Below are positions 25,425-38,294 of a DNA stretch of 64,000 nt, in pieces. The position numbers were made by a program, and so were the translations under genes. The notes under the pieces were generated by a model. It was not told the origin of the DNA. It saw only the letters and a list, made by a program, of their open reading frames with translations, and ran no database searches. The first letter of the stretch is position 1. Each line of letters begins with the position of its first letter. Source of the DNA: Rotaria macrura (taxonomy: Eukaryota > Rotifera > Eurotatoria > Philodinida > Philodinidae); assembly GCA_900239685.1 (NCBI GenBank), contig OENT01000024.1:129492-193491 (forward strand), read 5' to 3'.

Positions 25425-25825
25425 TTATCCAAAAAACGTATCCCAGTGAGATTTTCTTCCATAGAAATACATCGGCCGATATTTTGGATTTGAACGTCGA
25501 CTCGGGAAGAGAAAGAAACCACGCTTGGCATAGACATTACCTTTTTCAGTACTTCCAGATAAATCATCATAATCATATCTAGAAGTATCTGCTTCACGAT
25601 TTTTCAAATATGAGAGTAATTTCGAGTAATTTTCAAGAGACAAGTCAGAATCAGATTGCTTTTTTGATATTTTTAGATTGGTGTCTGATTGAGTTTTATC
25701 GATTGATCGCGCTTGTACTAAATAAGAAATCAATAGATTAGTTAAAATGTAAAAACAGTTCAATTGTATTTACCGTTCAATGCGATTATACACGCCCACA
25801 GAACAAACAATAAAGTAGACTTCAT
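25425..25825 (-). CDS. Neuropeptide-type precursor with amidation sites
   Basis: Two exons (25774-25825 and 25425-25717) join in phase to 114 residues. MKSTLLFVLWACIIALNVQA is a signal peptide, with the intron inside it near the cleavage site. The middle part is acidic and serine-rich. The C-terminal 34 residues look like a prohormone: a KR site releases GFFLFPS, an RR site follows, then SNPKYRPMYFYG before RK, and finally SHWDTFFG immediately before the stop codon. Glycines placed before RK and before the stop predict two C-terminal amides (ending FY-amide and FF-amide). The RPMYFY end faintly recalls RYamide/NPF-type peptides, but I do not recognise the family. It probably acts as a secreted signal from neurons or gland cells. 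Confidence 0.72.
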
Positions 25826-27103
25826 ATCGTTGAAATAAAGAACCGGAAGAATGTTATCGAATGTAGTTTTGCAAAAACCTATACAAGAAAAGTATGTATA
25901 TATAAGTAAATGTGTATCACAAGTTGGCACATATATATATATATATGACTGAGATCAAAAGAAAATATAAATCGATTGTGATGTCACAAGAAAATGTCGT
26001 TCTCGTATCCTATTGAGTAACGACAAAAAAAAAAGAGAAACCGAACGACTTATAGATGCTATAGTTGCAAGCTTCAATGCGATGATTTCTCACTTCGCAC
26101 ACACAAGAAGCCGATGAAAAAGAAAATATGAATACATGAGCAACCCACTTCTCCAATGACTTGTCCAAAAACCATATATGTATATATGATCAAGGATTAG
26201 ATGTTTTTTCTTCAAAAAAATCTATGAAGTAAATTCGAACACTACATATTTGTAGAAGAACTGCGCATACTCGCAAATGTCAATGGTATGCTCAACTAAC
26301 TGATTAGTCACGTTGAAAGAGTCATCTTGTTGACATATGCGAAGGCGTTTTGATAAATAATAATGAAGTCTTTGGCAATCGAAACAATGAATAACAAGCA
26401 AAGAGCAATGATAGTATATGAGTGCTTCCGTATATTGGACTAGAATATTGCGTGGATGGGAGAAAAGAAAAAGCAACATGTCCCTTAATTCATACGTCAT
26501 GAAACACCTTCGTTATTGTAAGGTATTGACAATACGAAAAATTGTTTTCACATTTCTCTTTTCATTTAGTTTACATCAATTCTCAATAAAGCCATATTTA
26601 GTAGAGCGTCAATAATCCATTTCGATTTTATTTTTGTTTTCATTTCTGTAGTCATTCACCTTGCTTTTTATATTTGATTTTTCAAATATGAAATTTTAGA
26701 CTGGATGAAATCGACGTAATTACTTTTGCGTTGCATAGATAAATAAGAATATATTTCCGGAGATGATTAAATTTGTAATAAAATTTCATAAAATAAAATG
26801 ACACTGTACATATGAGATGAAATCAATGATAAAGTAAACAAAAACCAAGACAAATAAAATATTTGAAGAAATTATAGGCGAAAAAAACAATATAATAAAA
26901 CAAATACACGTACATGAACATATGAATTCATTATTCTATTACGCACTGTTATTGGTAAGAATAGTAATATACTCTTATAATCATAAATGACTAGAAGAAG
27001 AGAGAAGAACGAGAAAGGAAGACAATAGGATTTTCTTCTTCGGAATAACAGAAAGGAAAACCAAAGGCATTATCACTGATTTATTGTTGGAATCAGATGA
27101 GAT
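25826..27103. other. Intergenic
   Basis: Contains the presumed promoter of the neuropeptide-type gene (right of 25825) and the 3' flank of MADD. A TA microsatellite lies at about 25929-25946. Overlapping frames at 26222-26615 on both strands have no family signature. Confidence 0.5.
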
Positions 27104-30100
27104 TCAATATTGCTGTTGATCATTTCCAGCTGCCAAATACGAAAATACACAGAGAACAGCATAACAAATACGATCAGCCTAAAATATAACAAAACAAAAC
27201 CAACATTTAAGAATCATTCAACGTGTTCTACTATTCGATAAAATCATTATTCAACATCGAAACAAATATATTCCAATCTAAATACCTAATTCATCGTTCG
27301 ACTGCTGTAAATAATGATTAAATTTCATAGAAGCATTTTTGACAGAAGGCAACTTTTGATGTTCATACACAAACGAAACAACACGATGAAAAGCAAACAA
27401 AATTCTATTCGCCTACGTAACATATAAACAAGTAAAACAACATTGAAATAATAGTGAAATCTATTGCATTGATATGAAACATATATCATTTAATAACACT
27501 TACCATTGAAGATTTATATTTTCGAATACAAATTTTTTTTGTATGTAGATCTAGTATGAGCAAAGCAGAAGAAGGAGATAATGACATTCAAGAGCAAAAT
27601 CAATTTTTGGCTCCTCCTCATCTTACCAAATTCTTCTAAGACAAATATATCGCCTTTTTGCGTTGTACATTTTCGTATTTTTTGTAATTCAATAAATTCC
27701 TTAATAAAAAAAAATAACAACACCCTGTTAGACTAATCCCTATGGGATTAAATTGTAAAATACAATATAGCTGCTGTGGCTAATCACAAGAAAATTGTTT
27801 TATTCGATCCTTCTCTGCACACTACTTAATCCTTCACAAGACGATTGAGAAAATAGTGCATGAATTATAACGAAACATTGTCGATGTATAAATATGCATT
27901 CATTTGATTTCTAAGGTCTCTGTCACACGTTATCAAGGTTTCTACTTGACATCTCTAACACTATCTGTAAAAATATTTGAATTTCGCCTTTGAAAATTTT
28001 TAGATATTATCTACTAAGATTTATAGTTCGAAATATCTAAACGAATGATTCAATCTATTCTTTCAGAGTGTGTCTTGTAACAAAAAAACAAAGAAAGAAT
28101 CATATATGAATTATGAATTGCATTGAAAAATTCTAAGAATTTACTTTATCGTTTTCAAATGTTAAATAAATGCCTTCAAGACAAACTTGTAAGAGCCCAC
28201 CTTCACCAGTAGCAAGATTTTTTATCGGAAATTCTCCACCAAGTTCTTGATCTGGTATTTAAAAAAAAAACAAAACATAATTAGTTTCAATAAGAAAAAT
28301 TCATTTCATCATACCAGGTAGTGAACCTTTCATTCGAGAGGCGGCTTTTTCCATGGTTTCTTTTATTGCAAAATATAAATCTCGACACTGAAAATAGCAT
28401 TTCAAAACTAAAATTCTTGAAAACATTATAAAAATGTGTTCTTACTCGTTTCGTATGGTATTTATTCAGTTGAGTTTCACCTTCGGCCTTTCGCCATAAA
28501 CAAATCACCTTAGTCTTCGGACAAAATGTCATATTCACTAATTTTTCAAACCAGCATCGGTCACAAACTTCTCCGAGTCCATTCCGAAGAATAAGACAAT
28601 CATCCCAGACCTAGTGAAATTTTTATTTTAGTTTTTGAACCCTAAATATTTCAAATAACAAACACTTTCTTCTCAACAATTTACCTCCATAAAAAGCATA
28701 TCACCACTATTATCTGTACCCCAATGTACAGTAAAACTTCGTTTTTGTAAAACTCGACTAGCTGGTGGCCGTAAATCAATATCATTACCATACTAGAAAG
28801 ACAACGATGAGTCAATAGAATAGAACGATTTTTGTTGTTCACGATTGATTTTAACTTACCAAATTAGATATGTTATCAATTAATTCATTCACTTGTTGAC
28901 TCATCGATAAACCTATATGACAGCGACCAAGCATGCGACGAACTTTTCGACGTATTTCTTCTTTGCTAACACGCATCATAACCATAAATGCGATTAAATT
29001 GTAGAGCATTACAGCCAAAAGGCGATCCTCATCTAATTCAAGACGTTTTTTATCAGAATTTGATAATGAGTAATAACTAAAATTCAAGTACAATCAACGT
29101 TTTAGTTTTATTCAACATTCTAACAATACCGTTCCATCGTTTCAGCTGGACCTTGATCGAGACCAATAATATCACGTTCCTGAGCTATTGCATCAAGAAG
29201 AACATCTTCCCATATTTGCATTTGATCCCATAGATAACTTCGTGAACTTCCAAGAAGAACTTCAAACAGATATTGTTTATCATTAATAGATATAGATGTA
29301 TTTCCAGATATTTGCAAAAGTGATCCATTTCGGAATCTAAATTCAAAATTGAGATTAAACATAAAGAAGAAGATAAGAACAATGATCATAAACGATCTTT
29401 GTATCGAAGAAAAGTGAAAAAGTCAATTGTTCGTTGTTGTTCTACTACTGTCAAGATATTTCAAATAAATCAAATAGAAATAAGACAAGACATTGTGACA
29501 TGTGTAAATTCAGTAAAAACCTTAAGTTCTAGATAACGAAACGCCATTGAGAATAGTTCTATAATAGATTCAAATTTGATTATGTAAATTATGGAATACA
29601 TCATATAATTAAAGACAATTGACATTTGGGACACTGTTTACTTATGGGAACTGACTAGTGAATTGATCAATGACTGAGCATTCTATCAGGGGCATTTACG
29701 GAGAAAACTAATTACATTCGTCTCTTTCTTTTTCATAATTTTTATGTTGTTGTATTGCTCGATGTGCAATACTATTTTATTACTTTTCAAACAAGACCCG
29801 TTGCTGAACAGAAGATCCATAAGTTCGTTGAAATTGTATGATATCGATTTTCAATAGAAGTTTTTACCTGAATCCAGTCGATAATGAGCTTTTAGGTGTT
29901 GATGTAAGTGACGCGTTTCTTTCCTTTAATTTATCATCGTTCCATTGTGTTGATTCTCGTGTAAGATGAATATTTGATTTCGATGGGCCCTGATTTGAAG
30001 AAACGTATTCTGTTCCACTGTCATCATCCGTTGGTATTGAATTTATCCGTGAAATACTGATTCGAGTTTTAAAATTTAGCTAATCAAAACAAAAAAAAAA

Positions 30101-33100
30101 TACAAATAGTCACGTTAACATCGATTGTTTTCTATAGTCTCAAAATAACTCACTTCGTTGTGTAAATTTAGCGAATTAGGCCTGCTTTGATTTTCAGTTG
30201 CTAAATAAAAACAAAATTTCTAAATAAAACTACATCGAAACAGATATTACTGACTATTTTGATTCGAATCATTCACATTTTCATTAGTAACTGTCGTTTC
30301 ACTCGAGTTCGATGCTGGATCAGTTACAATTTCTATATTCTGATATTCATCATCGTTGACATCACTGGAATCTAATAGATGAACGAGAAAAAAAAACACA
30401 TGTTTAGTTCGATGATTTATGAAACTTTGTTTGCATTCGAAAATTTAAATGATAATTAAAACAAGCAAACGGAATATTCACGAAATGACTTAGGTAGTGA
30501 AATATATTAAGAACACAACAATTAGCACAATAGTATACCGATGTTTTGATCGATATTATTTTCGTTCAATGTCGAACAAGTTTGTTTTGTTGACTTAAAA
30601 TTGATATTGCATGATATTGTTGGACTAATATTAATCGTTGAATGAACTGGTATATCAGATGAAAATGATTCCTTTGGATGTGTAAGTAGATCAAAACTTG
30701 GTGTCAAAGCAGAAGTTGCTTGAGTTGCAGATACAAAACTACGTGTTAATACTGATTTGGATTCACGCCACAAACTTCCTGCAAATATTTGTTTTTGTTT
30801 TAAATGATAAAATTGTTCTTTCATAATTTTCAACACGAAAGAATGTTCTGACTCTCATTGTCGATAGAAAATAGTTCAACAGTCATTATTCATCTTTTTC
30901 TTACCTAATTGAGCGGCAAAACTAGCAGTTGGGCTCTGAATTTCGATTGGTTTCTCTGGAGATGGTACAATGGTTGGATGACTATTTGAATTAGTTGACA
31001 TGTCTGATTCAACAGATGCTAAACATTCACGACTACCAGCAAGAGGACTGTTTCGTTCCGACATAGGACTTAGGTCATTGCGACCAGTATGATCTTTGAT
31101 CCAATAATGTGTATGAGCGATTTCAAGTAAATGAAATGTTGATGCCATACCGCCGGCGCAATTATTTTCGAATGTTACTTCGAGACCTTGAATAACAGCA
31201 CGTAAAATATTTGTCATGCCTTTGAACACTGTTCGACTGACTTTCTAAAAACGAAATATTCTTTGATTTCTATTGAATATAGCTAATCTCTTTTGGCCGT
31301 AGATAATCGGGGTGTAAAAGCACATAGCCTTGTTTTCACTTTTTTACTTTAAGAATTTTAAGACTCAAAACGGCAGCCAAATAACTTTCAGAGATGTTTT
31401 ATAGTTTGGAAGAGGTGTGAAAAGAAACTTCGGCAACTTGTCGGTAAACCAATACTTAGCTAAAGAAAAAGCTACGGCATTCACAACTAGAATTGAGAAT
31501 GATTCAATTATTTTGACTAGTTTTCTTTGGCCTACTGTATCTCTAAAAAAAGATACTGCGGTTTTTATTTTCATAGGGTTAAAATGAGCATTGATTTTTC
31601 TTTTACACTATATCCTTCAAAAATTTACTGTAGTCATTAGTTTGTATGTGAATTTTGACTTTTACAAATTCAGTTATTCATTTTACAAAGACAAGTGACA
31701 ATCAACTAAACTTAGCATTGAATTTTCTCACCGCATACAAAACAGTATTCATTCATATTTTTACAGTCACAAAAATTAATGATTCTCTACAGTTACGAGT
31801 GATTTAGGTGACAATCAGATTCATATTTCTTGAATTATTCTAGTCTTGACAAAATTTCAGTTTGCAAAACCTTGCTTTGTCATGTTTAGAAATACATTAA
31901 ATTTTTTCGGTCACGACGAGCATCAACTCAAATCAAACGTGTGTGTTTGAATAGAAAAATGAAAACCGTAGTATCTTTCTCAGGTTAGAGATACAAGAAA
32001 CCGAAGAAAACGATTAGAAATAACTGTCTTAGCCTGTACTCTAGCTGTTCATATTATGATTTTTCCATGAACTGTCTTATTAATCATTTATAGCAACATA
32101 ATTGCAGAAAGATAAATGAAAAGTCGTACTAGTCGTTAACAACAGACATAAGTCATGGAAAAAATCTACATTTTTTTCTATCTATGATACGAATATGTTA
32201 TTAAAATGATTTTCTCTAGATTTTTTTTCATTTCAAATAGTGCGTGTTCAATAGGTACCGATTAGAAGTAGATATTTGATCAACATATTTACATGAATGA
32301 TACAGCTTTAATAAACGGTAACTTTGCTTTTTCTTCTCAACAGCAAATTCTCATCTATATGTTGAAGGAAAAGAATTGTCGAAAATTTATTTTTGATTTG
32401 ACAATTGACTTATAACTGAGGTTTACAACAAGCAGTAATGATCACTTACCACATCTTCGATATGATAACCTTCATCGGAATATTTTCTATCCAAATTAGT
32501 ATTCAATCTACTTAGTACGAAATTTCTATAGTTTTCATCTTCCATCAATTTTTTCACACGATTGATTTTCAACCATCCAATGCCTAATCCATCAAGTACA
32601 TTTGAAACGATTTCCTTCAAAAATAATTGATTTTCACTATGAGTATTTGCTTTCGATTCAACACTTTGTTGTCGAATGAAATCTTGTTGTCGATTAGCAA
32701 TTATTGTGTTGATATTACGTCCACCATAGTACATAGAATTCGAATTGTCAATTTTATGATTTTGTGTTGGAAATTGTGATGAACGAGCTGTACTTGAGCC
32801 TGATGAACTCGATCGACGTCGATTCTCAGATGACGCTGTTTATAATTAAGAAAATAAATTAAATTAAAAATTTTCTTTTCGATGAATAATAACATACTCA
32901 ATAATTCTGATACTCTATTCGTTGCTAACTTGGCTATATTTGAAACAGCTCTTCCAGCAGCTGTTGAATTAATTTCATCAGCTACCTGATTAAGTAACGA
33001 TGGACTGAGTGGCCCATCATTTTCTTGGTCATGATTCGATTCACTTTGGATATTTGATGAAGTTTTCGACTGATCTTGTGGTATTGATATTACAGATTGT

Positions 33101-35939
33101 GTAGAGTTTCTTTTGCCTTCAGATATTCTAGAATCAAACAATGGCCTACGAAAATAAATAGACACGAAATAGAAAACGAGGATGAAAACAAATGAATATG
33201 TATACTTTGGAAAATTTTTTGCAACAGGCGTTATTGTAGTTGAACTAGATTTCGAATCTATTTCAAGTATTGTTTCTGACGACATTGGTAAAACTCTATT
33301 GTTTTCTTCAATGGGCGAATTATATGTTGATATTAAATTCGAATTCGAACTTATTGTTGATTCACTCATGGGTGGATTTGATTCTTTTGTAGTAACATTT
33401 TGATGTGGATTTTCGGGAATTTGTAATTCTTCTGGTGGATTATATACAGTTGAATATTCTACACAAGCTGTTTTTTCTTGATTTTCTGGATAAATTTTAT
33501 TTTCTTAAATATGAAATATTCAGTAAGAAAACCTACAAGATTTTGTCATTCAAAGAAAAGAAAATCATACCTCGAATTTCTCCACAAATTTCACTATGAC
33601 GCATTTCATAGACAAAATCACTCAATGATGAATAACAAGAATTTGGAGTGTCTTCTGTTTCAGAATCACTTCCGCTTTCATCTAGAATATAAATGTTGAA
33701 TAGTTCTATTCTTTATTATTCTATTAAGCAAATAAAAGATTAAAAACCTGTCGGCGTTAGTTCGTCATCATTAGATTTTGCATTTAACGACGTCACGGCT
33801 TGGCCAAGTGTACTATTGTCTCCAATGATGTTGAATTTTATTAGTGTTAAATTTTGACTATACCACTTAGGTTTATCACCAATTAAAGCTGGATCATAAA
33901 CACCTGTTTGTACTCTTAAAAAGGCAACGTTCTCTGGACAGAGCGACCATTCAGCAAAGAATTCAACAGCCTAAAAAAGAAAAATTTTATGAATCTCTTT
34001 TCAAACTTTTCGTGAACTTGTCATACTTGAGTTCTTGCTAATCGAATAATAAATGCTGATTTAACTGGTCTTGATCGTACAAAACTACTATACTGAAAAG
34101 CAACAACAGCTCGTGGATGTAAACGTAATGTTCTTGTATATTCATTGAAATTGCCAAGTATATTGGGTGAATTAAAAAATCTAACCATTGCTACTCTAGT
34201 GGCAACATCAACTGAATCGACATCATTGCCATATATAAATGGATTCACCGTTGTTAATGGTACAGTTTTTGCATGTATTATAAAAGATTTATCATTTTGT
34301 ATCGTATCAAAATTTTGTATCGATTCTTTATCTACTGAGATACTACCTAATGCTTGTTTTAAATTATTACTCAATACATAATATTCCACTTCTGGTATAT
34401 CAAAAAATGGTTCAGCATGACGCGGTGGAATAATCTATTCGTAATAGTGAAAATTTTGATGACATATGATTTTAAATACACATTCAAATGAACGGACCTG
34501 ATTCGTATCTAGATCTACAATCCATATATCATCGAATTTTCTTGATCCCATACCTCTATATGGAAAAAAACTTGCTGGTACACCAATTATAAATGGAGTT
34601 GGAATAAGTAAAAGCTTTAAATTGAAAAAAAAATAAACAAATTTTAAAATATCTATTATGAACAAGATAGAATAATTTACTTGTTCAGCACCGGTCATAC
34701 AAGTTGGTAATAAAGGAATAACAGGAAACATATATTCAAGGGGATAGAGTAGTGCTACAAATGCTAAAACACTCATTGTTAATGCATTGTAATCTCTTGA
34801 TTGAAAAACAACCTAAAAATATTACTTATCGAATGAAAAATGTCTTCTTTGTTGTTTTTTCTTTTACTTTATTTTCAAGCATAATCAATATTAATATACG
34901 TATACATAGATCAACACCAAGTAATTCAAGTGGTAAATGAAGTGGAAAATCTACAAGAGAAAATCTCGTATGATCTGGTAGAGCAAATAACATAGGTGGT
35001 TCATTTGGGAGTATTTCGATCTGAATATAAGAAACAAGAAAAAAAAATACATAAATAATTTATCAACAAAATAAAATATCGTTATTTGACTTTTTTTTTT
35101 CTTACAGATATTTTAGTTTTTCCAGGAATCGATACTGGTGCGCTCAATAATCGTAATATCCATGTTTCAATTTCTCGAACTTCACGACCAACTATAGTTG
35201 ATGTACATTCACAAGCTTGACCTGTCAACACACCCCACACTGTTTCTCTGGTAGTGAAAAAACATAAATTCTTATTTTTATATTAATCAATGATGATTTT
35301 TTCGATATTTTACCTTGACGTTCCTCTTGATGCACCGGTTCGTTTGGCACACGAGCGTTCATCACAAGCATCAATTATAGTTTTTAATGTAATAAGACAT
35401 TCACGAAAACGTGTGAAAAATGGATGATGACTTATGAGACAAATGGATGTCAACGTATTATTTCTTAAACGTCTTTTGCGTTTACGTTCGATACTTTCAT
35501 TTCCATCTACTCCATTTTGTTCATTTGCTAATGATGAATGATTATTTTTGCCAGCACTTTCGTCAGACGAATCGTTACAATCAGATTTTTGTTGATTATG
35601 ACTATGGATGGCACATGATCGTCGAGAAAAATGTCGATAGAAATTTACACATATACCAAAACGTTGTCGGTTCGCATCTTTTTCCGTTAAGGTAAATACA
35701 AATGATGTTAATTGTTGAAAACCTGTTCGTTGATGACCTGTATTAATACAACCTTCAGGCTGACAAAAAAATATAACATCAGGTGGTAAAGCGAAATCTT
35801 TATGATCTTCTAATGGATAACGACGAAGTAGTTCAGGTGTTTGTGTAACATGATTATATTCATTGGGATGACGACAACCAACAATAATAACATAATCAAC
35901 TAGTCGTGGAGAAAAATAACGTTTTGTTTGTTCGCACAT
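27104..35939 (-). CDS. MADD: MADD / Rab3 GDP-GTP exchange protein (DENN domain)
   Basis: Activates Rab3 and Rab27 GTPases on secretory and synaptic vesicles, so it supports neurotransmitter release. The first exon (35310-35939) has the uDENN signature ([31 protein letters not shown]). cDENN follows ([30 protein letters not shown], 34435-34776), then dDENN ([19 protein letters not shown], 34021-34389). The middle, about 29.9-33.9 kb, is low-complexity and serine-rich apart from the block with [15 protein letters not shown] (32446-32700). The conserved C-terminal region includes [27 protein letters not shown] and [18 protein letters not shown] (28.1-29.4 kb) and ends with [14 protein letters not shown]. 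The start at 35939 matches family N-termini. The last splice does not close in frame with canonical sites (exon ending at 27286 to exon 27104-27178), so the C-terminal end is tentative. One 1.2-kb intron stands out among short ones. Confidence 0.93.
31245..32446. repeat. Long MADD intron holding an imperfect inverted repeat
   Basis: This intron is about 1.2 kb, against 50-100 bp for most of its neighbours. About 31480-31575 and 31960-32060 are imperfect reverse complements of each other. Both contain variants of AAACCG(C/T)AGTATCTTT followed by TTAGAGATACA, with about 385 bp between them. This is compatible with an old foldback or MITE-like insertion; I could not define ends or a target duplication. 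Confidence 0.5.
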
Positions 35940-36588
35940 GATATTTTCTAGTATATGTCATCACATCTGAAATTAGAAAGCGTTTATATGTGTTTCAATG
36001 ATAATTATGCTGTAAGTTACAAGGCAACAGAACATGTAACTTTTGAAAAACAGAAAGAAAAGCTTTGACTTGCAATAATAGCCATGAAATCGTCGTATTT
36101 TTTTCTTTCTTTTTTTGTCTTGTCTCTAAGAAAACACGAATGATTTAATGGCTGGCGATAGTATTGACGCTTGGATGCGCGCTGAAGCGCACAGCTGAGG
36201 CAAGGAGAGACGGGAAAACGACGCCATGTTGCAATAAAGAATAGAAACAAATGAAGAAAAAGTAGAAGAACGAAGAAATGGAACAAAGAAAATATAAAGA
36301 TAGCTCTTATTCTGAGTGATTCTACTTGTCAAAAACGTTTCTTAAAACAAGCAGTACTAATTTACTTGTATACAAGGCATAAGCATGATTCATATAGAAT
36401 GCGCTACGATATTTACCGTGTTGAAAGTTATAAAACCAACATATTTCCTAGTTTAATTTTAAGTAAAAGGGCAAAGCAATTATATTATTAATTTTTTTTC
36501 CTTATCTTATTTTCCTTTATGTAAATACAAGAAAAACTGCTTTACTACTACGCATACAAAAGTTCATTAATGTTCTTTTTATTTGTGT
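35940..36588. other. Intergenic between MADD and NDUFB8
   Basis: Both flanking genes read leftwards, so this 650-bp stretch holds the MADD promoter and 5' untranslated region (left part) and the NDUFB8 3' flank (right part). Frames at 36017-36332 (-) are not supported as genes. Confidence 0.55.
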
Positions 36589-37140
36589 CTAATACCGAAC
36601 ACCTTGACCAGAATTATCACTTTTCTCAAATGAATAATGCACGACACCAGGCTCCGGTTTTTGTGAACGAAATGTTGGATTCATAAATTCTAATGTACGA
36701 AGACCATAAGCAGCTAATATGAATGCCGTTGGTAAAATCAATAATTTCAATAGTAATTTTATTGAGACAGGGGGGTTTTCCGGTCCATATGCAATACGTG
36801 TCTTATCGAATTTAGTATGATCTTTGGGATGACGAGGTTCATTCCAATTTTGTCTATCCATTGGATAGTCATAATCTTCCCATGGATTACGATCAAAAAA
36901 TTTACCAGCTGGTGCAACATCTGGCATATCACCAGCATTACTTTCAGGCGGTAATGGCTTATAATCTTCTGGTAACATATTATATTTACGTGCTGTAGCA
37001 GCACGATCTTCCGCTGTGACAGGAACTTCTTCTTTTGGACGCCATTCACGATTATTAAGTGCAGTACGAATCGATGTTTGAATTGGTGAACGATTTGCTG
37101 ATAAAATGCTTCTTCTAGATAAACCTATTAGGTGATTCAT
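36589..37140 (-). CDS. NDUFB8: NADH:ubiquinone oxidoreductase subunit B8 (ASHI)
   Basis: An accessory subunit of mitochondrial complex I, located in the membrane arm. A single exon of 183 codons. The N-terminus is rich in Arg, Ser and Leu without acids (MNHLIGLSRRSILSANR), as expected of a mitochondrial presequence. Family words follow: AATARKYNMLPEDYKP, then RNPWEDYDYP and NWNEPRHPKD. One membrane segment (IKLLLKLLILPTAFILAAYG) is near residue 130. The C-terminus has PGVVHYSFE, corresponding to the family's conserved VVHYxF/I end. Length is close to that of the animal protein (about 186). The ATG at 37140 is the first in frame. Confidence 0.88.
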   Translation of the reverse strand: MNHLIGLSRRSILSANRSPIQTSIRTALNNREWRPKEEVPVTAEDRAATARKYNMLPEDYKPLPPESNAGDMPDVAPAGKFFDRNPWEDYDYPMDRQNWNEPRHPKDHTKFDKTRIAYGPENPPVSIKLLLKLLILPTAFILAAYGLRTLEFMNPTFRSQKPEPGVVHYSFEKSDNSGQGVRY

Positions 37141-37351
37141 ATCTGAAGAAAAATATAGAATTTATTCGGTAATTTTTTTTAGCAAATAAAAGACAAAAGA
37201 AAAAAAAAGATAAGAATCTTATTAGTTAGTCACATAAAGCAAGAGCAAAAGAGAAGAAAAGAACGAGTTCGTTTCTTGAATAAGCCATGGCTCTGCATGA
37301 TGATTGAATATTCTTTTTTTTAAAGAATGTTACTTGCAGAAACTGTATTTT

Positions 37352-37809
<458 letters not shown>

Positions 37810-38294
37810 TATATTATATATTTTTACAGTAAACTATCTGTTTAAAAGTAATATCTCGAATAAATCTTTTTATGAAGGTATATTTCCGAGTTAAAGAAAA
37901 TGACTCAAAGCTTTCTAAACATTGTGAAATTTATAGTTAACGTCTACGAATTCAGTAGTCATCAATATTAAATATTCAATTCTATTCTAACTCTGAAACT
38001 CAGAAATAGATTTCACGAATTCTTAGAAACGTATTTCGTATAACCTTTTGATAATAGAACAATCTAACAGGATAAATAAAAACACAAACAACATGGCAGT
38101 ACAATAGAAGACTCGCTTATTATTCGTCGCTTTGTAACCAATGAATGTTGAATGAAAGAAAGAGAGAAAAAACTAAGTAGAATTCATTCATTTACTCATC
38201 AGAGGATGTCCATTAGAGTTTTAATCAAAAGAGTCGTAAATCCGGTGTTAGAAACGAAGAATATAAAGCGTAAGGTATCATATTTGTCACACAA
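37810..38294. promoter_or_regulatory. Intergenic region between divergent RBX1 and SDR genes
   Basis: A 485-bp AT-rich gap between two start codons facing away from each other. It should carry both promoters. No specific element was identified. Confidence 0.4.
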
